Of a stretch of 64,000 bases of DNA, positions 37,700 through 53,300 are shown in pieces; within the stretch, counting starts at the first letter, position 1; each line of letters starts with the position of its first letter. The translations under genes were made by a program, and so were the position numbers. This DNA is from Antedon bifida (Eukaryota > Echinodermata > Crinoidea > Comatulida > Antedonidae), in contig OY727095.1 of assembly GCA_963402885.1 (NCBI GenBank), positions 19,907,001 to 19,971,000 of the forward strand. Direction: 5' to 3'. The notes under the pieces were generated by a model. The model saw nothing but the letters and a program-made list of their open reading frames with translations. It was not told where the DNA came from and searched no databases.

Positions 37700-37965
37700 T
37701 AAACTTACAAATTGGACTGGACTGTAACTGGATCTTGTATCTGGACTATCAAGTATACCGATACAGTTAAATGTGACGATTTGTAGCATCAACTGCGCCA
37801 CTTCCTTTGACGTCAACTACTGCAATTAGTGTAAACTTACAAATTGGTTTAAGACTGGACTGTAACTGGATCTCGTATCTGGACTATCAAGTATACCGAT
37901 ACAGTTAAATGTGACGATTTGTACCTCCAACTGCGCCACTCCCTTTGACGTCAACTACTGTATAA
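37700..37965. repeat. Tandem pair of ~132-bp units (unit 2)
   Basis: Counterpart of 21,090-21,365, beginning AAACTTACAAATTGG. Confidence 0.8.
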
Positions 37966-38670
37966 TTATTATTCATAATCCACGTATATGTATTCTATAT
38001 TGACTTTTGCCGTTACGTCACAAAAACTTTTCCACGGTCCAACTGTCTTTCTGTTGAAACACAATGTACACGATTATATCGTACGACGTCTATAATTATC
38101 CCATTCAAAATTCCATAGAAAGTATTTTTAGAAAATTACCTAGACTCTTTTTAAATAATATTTAAAAACTGCAAAATGAATGTTATGGAAACACCTAAGG
38201 GGAATTGGTTTAATTACTACAAGAAATGAGAATTCACATTTTTGTATAAATATAGACGGCAATAAATTTTTTAATACTTAAATAATTTTTATCGAATAAT
38301 ATATACAGTCTAGGATAATTAATTCATATACAAAATCATTACACCCAACTACTATCTTCATCTCCTTATGCGGAACATCATTTGAATAATAGAACAAGTC
38401 TCACACATCTACACATAATCAAACATCGTATATACTCTATCTCTAACAATATTTCAATCTTCTATCGACTAAAGCCGAAGTATAGTCGTTATCTCGGGAC
38501 CGTTCTATGGTCACCACCAGGTAGGCTTACTTCATTAAGGCTTCTGATGGATGACGAGTTGGGAGCAGGAACGCTAGTAGACCAAATCCAGTACCGTTTT
38601 GATTACGATCAATCGGGAAAATACCTCACGACGTTGTATTGATAACACTTTTTCCCCAACATTACAATGT

Positions 38671-39880
38671 ACTCACAGGGCAGTATTTTAGGCCCGCTCC
38701 TTTTTATTTGTTATATTAACGATAATATGTCTATTTGTTTTTATATATTTGTATTATGTATTTGTTGTTTTTGATTGCAAACTATTATTATATGCCAATA
38801 TGCTCATCGTGATCCATTATACGTATTTCACATTAACTAGGTCATGGTATGAAATTATGTTACAAGTAGTTAGTTGAAAATAAGTTGTCCTTGCACCCAC
38901 AAAAAACAGAATGCATTTTGTTGAGAGAAAAGTTTAAAATATTGAGAATTTCAAATCACTTTTAATGATCATAATATCCTTAGTCATGATTCCATAAGCA
39001 CCTTGGTTTACAAATTGATAACTTTATTTCAAATGAAGAATATGTTACATGTATTATGAAACTAAAGCAAATTCGACCAGATTGAAATGTCTGTACAAGC
39101 AGGCTATACTGTTTGGACAAAGTAGGAAACTGTTATGCTCTGCATTAATTAATTCAGTGTATACAGACTGGTATTCTGGTATAACGTCATTCATTCAAAA
39201 TAAACTCCAGGTAACCCTAAACAAAATTGTACGGTTATTCTCGACATTGACCCTAGGGTACACATTGACCCTAGGGCACACATTGACCCTAGGGCACACA
39301 TTGGCACTAGGGCACACATTGGCCCTAGGGCACACATTGCCCCTAGGGCACACATTGCCCCTAGGGAACACATTGGCCCTAGGGCACACATTTCCCCTAG
39401 GGCACACATTGGTCAACTCAAAGCTGTTGGTTATCTGAACATAAACAACAGAGTTACATTTCTAAGATAGACTTCAGGTATTGGTCCACGCCTATAAGAT
39501 ATACCATGATGTAGATTCACTTTTTTAGCAGACAATTTTACAAATATTTCTAAACAACATACGTACTGTACAAGGAAATTAAATGAAAATATTGTAATTC
39601 CTAATATGAATGGGTTAGCTTCGAAAACATTTTATTATAATACTATTAAATATTGGAAAAATCTTCCATCAAACATAAAAGCTATAAAAACACTTGATGA
39701 GTATAAACGTGTTATAAAGCTTTAGTAATGGGCATAACCAGACTGATGTATTGTGACTGTTGTTATGTTTGTGTGAATTTTTTCTATGTTTTTGTTATAA
39801 GGACCTCATTGGAAAGCTCTTCTTCTAGATCTATGGGTAATCCTTGGTATGTTGATTGTACCGAATAAAACAAACAAATG
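38671..39880 (+). pseudogene. CR1/L2-like LINE 3' half, copy 2
   Basis: It begins at the GSILGPLLF region and lacks the YADD core because of an internal deletion and replacement near 38,735-38,810. It keeps LLCSALINSVYTDWYSGITS and the 3' tail. It carries an 18-bp minisatellite of about ten units (39,243-39,413) but only one unit of the 46-bp sequence (39,480-39,520). The long open frames over the 18-bp array on both strands come from the repeat and are not genes. Confidence 0.75.
39243..39413 (+). repeat. 18-bp minisatellite inside the LINE (copy 2, about 10 units)
   Basis: CCTAGGGCACACATTGAC units, the longest of the three arrays. Confidence 0.9.
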
Positions 39881-40599
39881 TATCCGACTTATTTATAGTA
39901 AATGTTAAAATTGCAATTTGTGATTGCAGATAATATTTTTTCTGGTACAGATAGGTATATTGATGATTGTATCCACATACTTATACAAATATAAATTGCA
40001 AAAGAACTATCAATTATTCCAATATTCATTTGGAAGCAACTGCACCCCTTTAGGTCAACTTTAATATCACGATCACATGCCGCTATTGACTTTGGCCGTG
40101 ACTTCACAAAAGCTGTTCCACGGTTTAGTGCAGGTCTTTCTGTAGAAGCACAATAGGATTACTACTAAGTCTATACTTATTCACTCAAAATTACACAGAA
40201 ACTATTTTTAGAAAAACACACAGAATCCTCGATTTAAATGTAAAAGATCAATCCATGTAATAGAATTTTTAAATAAAACGTATTTGGTTATAGTGTTTTT
40301 TATGCTAAAACTGTCATCTTTGTACTGTACCGTCATCATGATGATGACTCAGCTAGCATTATCGCATCGTCACTGCGTCAACAATATTACAAAACAATTG
40401 TTGTTGTATTGTATTTAAATCCTGGGTAGGAAAAAATAGACAAATTGGGTAATATTTTGACATCGACATAGTGATGAAAAATTAAATTGATAAAATAAAT
40501 TATTTTTCAAAAACTGGTACGGTGTCATGTTGTCCGTTGAACGCGCTCTTTGGTTTCTATTTAAAGCGATAGAGCAGGTGGTTAATGGTTTGGTATCAA

Positions 40600-40890
40600 T
40601 TCACACAGCGCGGCCTTTATGAATAATAATAAATATAAAAGGTGTAGGCCTAGCCTGTTCTTCTAAGAGCCACAAAACTTAGGTAAGCTGGGTGTTTATA
40701 GTTTGTTTCTGTTTTGGTATTACGCTATATTCTACTTGTGCCTGCATGGCACCTACTAACGTGACAATTATGAACACATCAATTGTTATCTTTCCACCCA
40801 CAGCCAGCCAAGGCGTACCATACTTTTCTCCCTTTTCTAGCCCTCAAACACTAGAGGAGAGTCGGAGGAGGGAAGTGTGAATTCTAACTA
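40600..40890 (+). other. Truncated promoter cassette copy, 3' end of unit 2
   Basis: Contains GCGCGGCCTTTATGAATAAT, a TATAAAAG and the GTAAGC donor as in the other cassettes. It breaks off at CTAACTAGTTTAG, where it joins TGCAGGTCTCTCTG from the 19,560-type repeat. The exon with MTVRDIRED and the HELLS exons are absent. The 62-codon open frame here (40,692-40,880) is intronic in the complete copies and probably not a gene. Confidence 0.6.
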
Positions 40891-41569
40891 GTTTAGTGCA
40901 GGTCTCTCTGTAGAAGCACAATAGGATTACTGAAGTCTATACTTATTCACTCAAAATGACACAGAAAATATTTTAGAAAAACACACAGAACCTCGATTAA
41001 ATGTAAAAGATCAATACATGTAATATAATTTTTAAATAAAACGTATTTGGTTAGATGTAATGAAAATAAAAGGTAGCTACCCCGGACCCCCCACTGGATA
41101 CGCCACTGTTTATACTAACAAATATCTTTTTATTAATATTATAATCATAACAATAAATATTTAAAAAATATACATAAAATAATTTTTATCGCATAATATA
41201 AAGTCTAGGATAATTAATTGATATACAAAATCATTACACCCAACTACTACTATCTTCATCTCCTTATGCGGAACATCATTTGAATAATAGAACAAGTCTC
41301 ACACATCTACACATAATCAAACATCGTATACTCTATCTCTAACAATTTTTTCAATCTTCTATCGACTAAAGCCGAAGTATAGTCGTTATTTCGGGACCGT
41401 TCTATGGTCACCACCAGGTAGGCTTACTTCATCGAGGCTTCTATGAATGGATGACGAGTTGGGAGCAGGAACGCTAGTAGACCAAACCCACCGTTTTGAT
41501 TACGATCAATCGGGAAAATACCTCACGACGTTGTATTGATAACACTTTTTCCCCAACATTACAAAATGT

Positions 41570-42939
41570 ACTCACAGGGCAGTATTTTAGGCCCGCTCCT
41601 TTTTATTTGTTATATTAACGATAATATGTCTATTTGTATTGATAATGATTGCAAACTATTATTATATGCCGATGACAGTGCCTTATTGGTGGCTCATCGT
41701 GATCCATTATACATTTCACATTAACTAGGTCATGGTATGGAATTATGTTACAATTGTGGTAGTTCAAAATAAGTTGTCCTTGCACCCACAAAAAACAGAA
41801 TGCATTTTGTTGAGAGAAAAGTTTAAAATATTGAGAATTTCAAATCACTTTTAATGATCATAATATCCTTAGTCATGATTCCATAAGCACCTTGGTTTAC
41901 AAATTGATAATTGTATTTCAAATGAAGAATATGTTACAAACTATTATGAAACTAAAGCAAATTCGACCACCAGATTGAAATGTCTGTACAATCAGGCTAG
42001 TAGGAAACATTTGTGCTCTGCATTAATTAATTCAGTGTATACAGACTGGTATTCTGGTATAACGTCATTCCTTTAAAATAAACTCCAGGTAACCCTAAAC
42101 AAAATTGTACGGTTTATTCTCGACATTGACCCTAGTGCACACATTGGCCCTAGGGCACACATTGACCCTAGGGCACACATTGACCTTAGGGCACACATTG
42201 CCCCTAGGGCACACATTGGTCAGGAACAACTCAAAGCTGTTGGTTATCTGAACATAAACAACACTGAGTTAAATTTCTAAGATAGACTTCAGGTATTATA
42301 GGCCCACGCCTATTAGATATACCATGATGTATATTACAGTATTATAGGCCCACGCCTATAAAATATACCATGATGTAGATTACAGTATTATAGGCCCACG
42401 CCTATAAGATATACCATGATGTAGATTACACTATTATAGGCCCACGCCTATAAGATATACCATGATGTAGATTACAGTATTATAGGCCGACGCCTATAAG
42501 ATATACCATGATGTAGATTTCACTATTATAGGCCCACGCCTATAAGATATACCATGATGTAGATTTCACTTTTTTAGCAGACAATTTTACAAATATTTCT
42601 AAACAACATATGCACTGTACGAGGAAAATAAATGAAAATATTGTAATTCCTAATATCAAAGGGTTAGCTTCGAAAACATTTTATTATAATACTATTAAAG
42701 ATTGGAATAATCTTCCATCAAACATAAAAACTATAAAAACACTTGATGAGTATAAACGTGCTATATAAAGCTTTATTCTAGTAATGTGCATAACCAGACT
42801 GATGTACAGGTATTGTGACTGTTGTTATATTTGTGTGAATTTTTTCTATGTTTTTGTTATAAGGACCCCATTGGAAAGCTCTTCTTCTAGATCTAAGGGA
42901 ATCCTTGGTATGTTGATTGTACTGAATAAAACAAACAAA
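41570..42939 (+). pseudogene. CR1/L2-like LINE 3' half, copy 3
   Basis: Best-preserved reverse transcriptase core of the three: GSILGPLLFICYINDN and LLLYADDSALLVAHRD, with the YADD box intact, but the frame closes soon after. The C-terminal part and 3' tail are as in copy 1. It contains six units of the 18-bp repeat (42,122-42,219) and six of the 46-bp repeat (42,292-42,570). 5'-truncated and dead. Confidence 0.75.
42292..42570 (+). repeat. 46-bp minisatellite inside the LINE (copy 3, 6 units)
   Basis: Same unit as 23,044-23,320, with private changes (GGCCGACGCC, TATTAGATAT). Confidence 0.9.
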
Positions 42940-43639
42940 TGTTTCCAACTTATAATAATATTAAAATTGCAATTTTTGATTGCAGAAAATAATTTTTCTG
43001 GTATGTAGATTGATGATTGTATCCAAACACACTTATACAAATATAAATTGAAAAGAACTATCAAATATTCATTTGGATGCAACTGCGCCCCCTTTAGGTC
43101 AACTTTAATATCACGTTCACATGCCGCTATTGACTTTGGCCGTGACTTCACAAAAGCTGTTCCACGGTTTAGTGCAGGTCTTTCTGTAGAAGCACAATAG
43201 GATTACTACTAAGTCTATACTTATTCACTCAAAATTACACAGAAACTATTTTTAGAAAAACACACAGAATCCTCGATTTAAATGTAAAAGATCAATTCAT
43301 GTAATAGAATTTTTAAATAAAACGTATTTGGTTATAGTGTTTTTTATGCTAAAACTGTCATCTTTGTACTGTACCGTCATCATGATGATGACTCAGCTAG
43401 CATTATCGCATCGTCACTGCGCCAACAATATTACAAAACAATTGTTGTTGTATTGTATTTAAATCCTGGGTAGGAAAAAATAAACGAATTGGGTTATATT
43501 TTGACATCGACATAGTGATGAAAAATTAAATTGATAAAATAAATTATTTTTCAAAAACTGGTACGGTGTCATGTTGTCCGTTGAACGCGCTCTTTGGTTT
43601 CTATTTAAAGCGATAGAGCAGGTGGTTAATGGGTTGGTA

Positions 43640-43940
43640 TCAATTCACACAGCGCGGCCTTTATGAATAATAATAAATATAAAAGGTGTAGGCCTAGCCT
43701 GTTCTTCTAAAAGCCACAAAACTTAGGTAAGCTGGGTGTTTATAGTTTGTTTCTGTTTTGGTATTACGCTAGATTCTACTGGTGCCTGCATGGCACCTAC
43801 TAACGTGACAATTATGAACACATCAATTGTTATCTTTCCACCCACAGCCAGCCAAGGCGTATCATACTTTTCTCCCTTTTCTAGCCCTCAAACACTGGAG
43901 GAGAGTCGGAGGAGGGAAGTGTGAATTCTAACTAGTTTAG
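43640..43940 (+). other. Truncated promoter cassette copy, in the extra duplication
   Basis: Near-identical to 40,600-40,890, with TATAAAAG and the leader donor, ending at the same TTTAG breakpoint. Confidence 0.6.
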
Positions 43941-45122
43941 TGCAGGTCTTTCTGTAGAAGCACAATAGGATTACTGAAGTCTATACTTATTCACTCAAAA
44001 TGACACAGAATCCTCGATTAAATGTAAAAGATCAATACATGTGAATAGAATTTTTAAATAAAACGTATTTGGTTCTGAAAATAACTGACGTTAGAGTTCA
44101 ACGTTTCGATCAATATTATGCTTTGATCGTCCCATTCATAGATATTATGATCGTCCTTAGGATCGAGTGAGGAGTTATTTATGATTTTCCCGAGGACGAT
44201 CAAAGTAAATTATTGATTGGAACGTCGAGAAACTTAACAATTCATTCATTTCAAGAACTGTATATACGCGTGGTGTACTGCAAAATTTATATAAACATTT
44301 AATATTTTCATGCAACTCTTCATACAATTCTCATATTCTTTCATTGTCTTTCTTTGTCCAGTCGGCATTCATCATTTTATACATTTTACATAATTATTTG
44401 CTATAGTGTTTTTTATGCTAAAACTGGCACCTTATACCGTCCTCATGATGACTCAGCATTATCGCATCGTAACTGCGCCGACAATATTACAAAACAATTG
44501 TTGTTGTATTCTATCTAATGCTGGTAGAAAAAATAACGAATTGCGTTATATTTTGACTTCGACATAGTTATAGTGATAAAAAATTAAATTGATAAAATAA
44601 ATTAAACTAAAAATTCTAATTCGATTAAAACTAGTAGGCCCTACGGTCTCATGTTGTTCGTTGAAGGCGCTCTTTGGTTTCTATTTAAAACGAGTAGAGG
44701 AGGAGAGCAGGTGGTTAATGGTTTGGTATCAATTCACACAGCGCGGCCTTTATGAATAACATAAAAGGTGTAGGCCTAGCCTGTTCTTGTAAGAGACACA
44801 CAACTTAGGTAAGATCCATGTTTATAGTTTGTTTCTGTTTTGGTATTACGCTAGATTCTACTGGTGCCTGCATGGCACTAAACTAACGTGACAAATAATA
44901 TGAACACATCAATTGTTATCCCTCCACCACACAGACAGCCAGCCAGGGCCTAGGCCTACCACTTTTTTTTCTCCCTTTTCTAGCCCACACAAACTAGAGA
45001 GTCGCAGGAGGGAACTGTGACTTGTAACTAGCCTAGTTTAGTAGCCTACTACTATATAGGCCGGTGCCTAGATGACCTCAATGTCTGATCTTAATTGTCC
45101 TCATCTTCAATCTCACAGCAGG

Positions 45123-45254
45123 ATGACAATGCGTGACATACGTGAAGATTACAGCTGCTATACAGACCACCATGGAGTTATTATAATACCTCCACCACGA
45201 CCATGTAGACCTACATATACCTCCATGTACAGAGACAGAACTACTGTCGTCTAG
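45123..45254 (+). CDS. Small ORF of the HELLS-adjacent cassette, copy 3
   Basis: MTMRDIREDYSCYTDHHG, then VIIIPPPRPCRPTYTSM and a stop after 43 codons, before the donor. It shares only the first 16 residues with copies 1 and 2; the rest is read in another frame. Proline/arginine-rich tail. Either a fast-evolving microprotein or, more likely, a decaying exon. Confidence 0.3.
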   Translation: MTMRDIREDYSCYTDHHGVIIIPPPRPCRPTYTSMYRDRTTVV

Positions 45255-45693
45255 ATGGCTGTTGACAGGTAAGCACTCATGGATACAGAGTAAAAAAACT
45301 ATGTTTTTGGCAATTTGTAAATGTAAATTATAGTGAATGCACAATGAAGAATGGCCAGTTGATATAGACATTTCACATTCTGATTTTAGCAGCAACTAGG
45401 CCTACCGCATGCTGTTACGGTTTCTGTTTTTTTTTTTTTTAAGAATGAGTGCAAGAATGTTCTTACTGATAGACAACATGTAAGTATTTCAGAATACGTC
45501 CGAGTAAAGAGAAAACTTAATTCAGTAGGAAAATGTGTTTGTCTTAAATTTTACACATCCAAGAATGATAACTATCTTTAATACAATAATATCAGTTGGA
45601 CTTGTAACAGGCCACAGACCATGTTTTGTTTTGTTTTTTTCATACTAGCAGCCATGAATCACGTTAATTTGTTTTTCAATGATTAAACAATAG

Positions 45694-49680
<3,987 letters not shown>

Positions 49681-49711
49681 TTCTATGCAAGTAGTTACTG
49701 TTGTTTTCTGC

Positions 49712-50125
49712 ACAGCACAGTGTTCAGGTTTAAACTATTTTTAACACCAAGTGTTATTACAAGTCAGCACAGTGTTCAGGTTTAAACTATTTTTAACATC
49801 AAGTGTTATTACAAGTCAGCACAGTGTTCAGGTTTAAACTATTGTTAACACCAAGTGTTATTACAAGTCAGCATAGTGTTCAGGTTTAAACTATTGTTAA
49901 CACCAAGTGTTATTACAAGTCAGCACAGTGTTCAGGTTTAAACTATTGTTAACATCAAGTGTTATTACAAGTCAGCACAGTGTTCAGGTTTAAACTATTG
50001 TTAACACCAAGTGTTATTACAAGTCTGCACAGTGTTCAGGTTTAAACTATTGTTAACACCAAGTGTTATTACAAGTCAGCACAGTGTTCAGGTTTAAACT
50101 ATTGTTAACACCAAGTGTTATTACT
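49712..50125 (+). repeat. 52-bp minisatellite, about 8 units (unit 3)
   Basis: Same unit as in units 1 and 2. Confidence 0.9.
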
Positions 50126-50346
50126 CTTACAACATAAAGAAAATCAAAGACTGTACACAAATATATCTTATGTAGAACTTTTAATATAATACATATAGTG
50201 ATAACAAAAATGGTAATCCATAACTTATCAACTTTAAATTTATTTTATACAGAATTATATTTCACTATTTCTACATCATATAGAAAAAATATTTCTACAT
50301 CAAAAAATATATTTAAAAACACAGCAATGAAACTAAATGCAAAATT

Positions 50347-53300
50347 TATGGCAAGCCTCAGCTGTCTGAAGTATTCAAAATATTATATTATTATATCATT
50401 TTTTTATTATATTATATATTGTATTGTAATGAATTATACGTTTTGCATTATATTACTTGGTTTTAGCATTATATTATATCTATTTCTAATATATTATGTG
50501 AAAAATGTAACAAATTATTGACTTTTTGTATTATATTATTCGGTTTTGGCATTATATTATGAACATTTACTATTATATTATTAATAAAATACATTATATT
50601 ATAATATAATTGTATTATATTAAACCCATTTACCTTACTTTATAACATACAACATTATTATATTATACGGATTCGTTAGTTATATTATTATTTTGTATGA
50701 TGTTTATTATACGTCACGGCTCATTTCAGTTCTTCTAACTCTTTCTCTCCCTCCCCCTGTTCACTAGCAATCAGCGGCAGAATCTGAATTGTGTGACTGT
50801 TGAAGAATAACTATACTACGTACTAGGCCTAGCCTAGGCCTACTAGGGGATCTAGCCTAGACGTAGCTAGTTAGACAAGTGACCAAGGACCACCGGACAG
50901 CTACAACTAATACTACAATACAATAATACTACTAATGCAATAACTACTACTGCTAATACTTAGGCCTAGCTAGTAGAGTACTAGGTAGGTTAGCTACTAC
51001 TAGGCTCTAGGGGGGTTAGGGCGTATGTATGATGTTAACTACTAGGCCTAGGCCTACTAGTACTAGCCTAGGCTAGGCCTAGACTTAAGTTGTAGTAGGC
51101 TAGGGCCGGGCCTGCTGCCTTAGGCTAGGCTAGGCTACTACTACTACTACTACTACTAGGCAGCCAGCCCATGATGGTTACGAGTAAGCCAAAATTTTGG
51201 ATATAAGTAAACCAAAATTTGGGTACGAGCGAGTTGGCATGGGTACGGGTTGACCTGTATCCTTCTTTCTAGCTAATCGTACTATGCCTAGGCCTCAAGT
51301 AAGTCTACGCTACCCAGTCCGGCTACAATATGGTCTATTTTGTTTTATAGCTTTATTGATAGCTGGGTTCAAATCTGGGTTGGGACGGCTTTTTCTCATT
51401 CTAAAACAGAGTTCCTTATCATAATAAAATAATATATGAATTTATTTGTAATAGTACCTAGGCCCTAATTGCCATTGCATTTATTATTATTAATTATATA
51501 TTATACAGTTACCCCTTAATTATACTATAGTATAATTTCCTTGTTATATTTTACAATATTTTCTTTATAATTCTACAATTTTGTCTTTCACAGCACAAAT
51601 TTATCATACTGTATTTGTCCAAGCTACTCCAGCTACATGGTATTGCCTTGAGGCTAAACTACACGGTATACTGGCACTACCATCATTCCTGGCTCGTCAA
51701 CCTGGACCACATAAGCACAGTTTCAGTTTCAGTTTATTTACCATTTCAATTTCTGAACATAAGAGATGAACAACTTATATGGATGGATAACCATAAGAGG
51801 CTCGTTTACCGGTCACCCGTTAGTGCAGTGACATTACGGACAACATAAAGACAGGGCAAAGGTGCAATACATAACAAGACATGTGAACACTTGTGTTTGC
51901 AACCCCTTGGATAAAATAATATATTTATATAAAGGAGAAAGATAGATATTATAATATTTCTTTTTTATCATACAATACATAGTACCTATTGGTATTATAT
52001 CTAAAAATACAAAGGCGGCTAACACAGATAGTTCCATATATACAGTACTCTCTTATAAATAGATGTATCTCTCCAATCTACCTAATCTAATAATAGTACT
52101 ATTAGCATACTACTATACACTTTGTAGACAAGAAGTAAGTTGTATACACCTAGAGGACTTATGGTAGTACAGTCGAACGCCCTCTCACTGGCCCGGTCAA
52201 CATAATCTATACCTAGATTATTACAGTAATTAAAGTACATTATTACAGAGATTTTTTTTTTTTTTTTGCAGAAATCAAAGTTATGTGTATAGAAAGCAGT
52301 ACTCGTATTAAAAACTAAGCAGGTTGTACTCTTGAACGCAAACTGGCAGGATATTTTGAATATTTTTTATTGTTGAAATGAATGGAATCCTAACTTCTTT
52401 GCAACAACTGGAGACGAAGACATATTATGACCCTTTTATTTAAATTTATTTGAATAGACCTTCATGTAAATTCATTAAAGGCTATATGTTTGTTTTATAT
52501 TTTAATATGTGATAGTAGAAAATCATTGTGTATAATGAGGACTAAGAATCTGATATTCACTTGCATTCTCATCTTTTAAAAATTTTTATTTATAATGCTG
52601 GTAATGAGTTTAAAATTTAATTATATTGACTAGTTTTGATGATCATTATTTCTTTTGTGTAATATAGTTCATATATTATGTATTGAATAAATTGGTAAGG
52701 CCCTATACTGTTATTATTTAAGGAAAGTTTATATACACTTATTTTATGCCTACTTAGTATTAATTGTTTATATAAATATTTTGTCTAATTGCCTTGATTT
52801 TTTGTATAGGCCAATGGCATCAATGTTTTTCTCAACGCAAATTAGCCTAATAATGCCACATTTAAACACATGATTCATTGATTTCTGATATTCTGTACTT
52901 GAGTATGCATTACTAAAATAACCAAGTAGTTAATATATTTCATTTGTAATGTATGTATAAACATTAAGTTTTTTTTCACATTTTTAAATTTAAAAATTAT
53001 TACAATACCTACCTTTCTGATATTGTTACTATTTTATAATATATTTTGAGGCAGCAATAAAAAAAAATTAAAACAATTAATTTGACTAATACTGTACTAT
53101 TTTAGTTCAGGATATGAAATGTGTGTGGGCATCTGGTGTGTTGGAGGTTGGTGATGTGAGGTGTATATTTGTCACTTTAAGACCTAAATTAGATGTTTTC
53201 TGAAGAAAAGAAGTAAGAGGATACGCTTTCAAACAATTCCAAGAAGATTCACACAAAAATAATTACTTTCCAATAAAATAGTATAACAGTGTATATTACA

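Larger units (their letters stand above)
40893..43941. repeat. Extra ~3.05-kb tandem duplication (LINE plus promoter cassette)
   Basis: It repeats the block made of the 19,560-type repeat, the LINE and the truncated cassette. The junctions at 40,890 and 43,940 are the same (CTAGTTTAGTGCAGGTC), so the same breakpoint was copied. Confidence 0.75.

Noticed and set aside
39191-39438. Protein genes of 72-129 codons with repeated ALG, PRA or TLG residues on both strands
   Set aside because: They are translations of the 18-bp minisatellite in several frames; a unit divisible by three keeps all frames open.
40692-43924. Pair of nearly identical 62-codon frames (MFIVCFCFGITL...) suggesting a conserved small protein
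   Set aside because: Identity follows from the recent 3-kb duplication; in complete cassettes the frame lies in the intron behind the leader donor and is not preserved.
50198-50521. 107-codon frame at the tip of the palindromic element
   Set aside because: Very AT-rich, made of I, Y, F and L codons from TATATTAT repeats, and it spans the insertion boundary.
51360-51400. tRNA-like B box (GGTTCAAATCT) suggesting a tRNA gene or tRNA-derived SINE
   Set aside because: No A box at the right spacing and no cloverleaf could be drawn.
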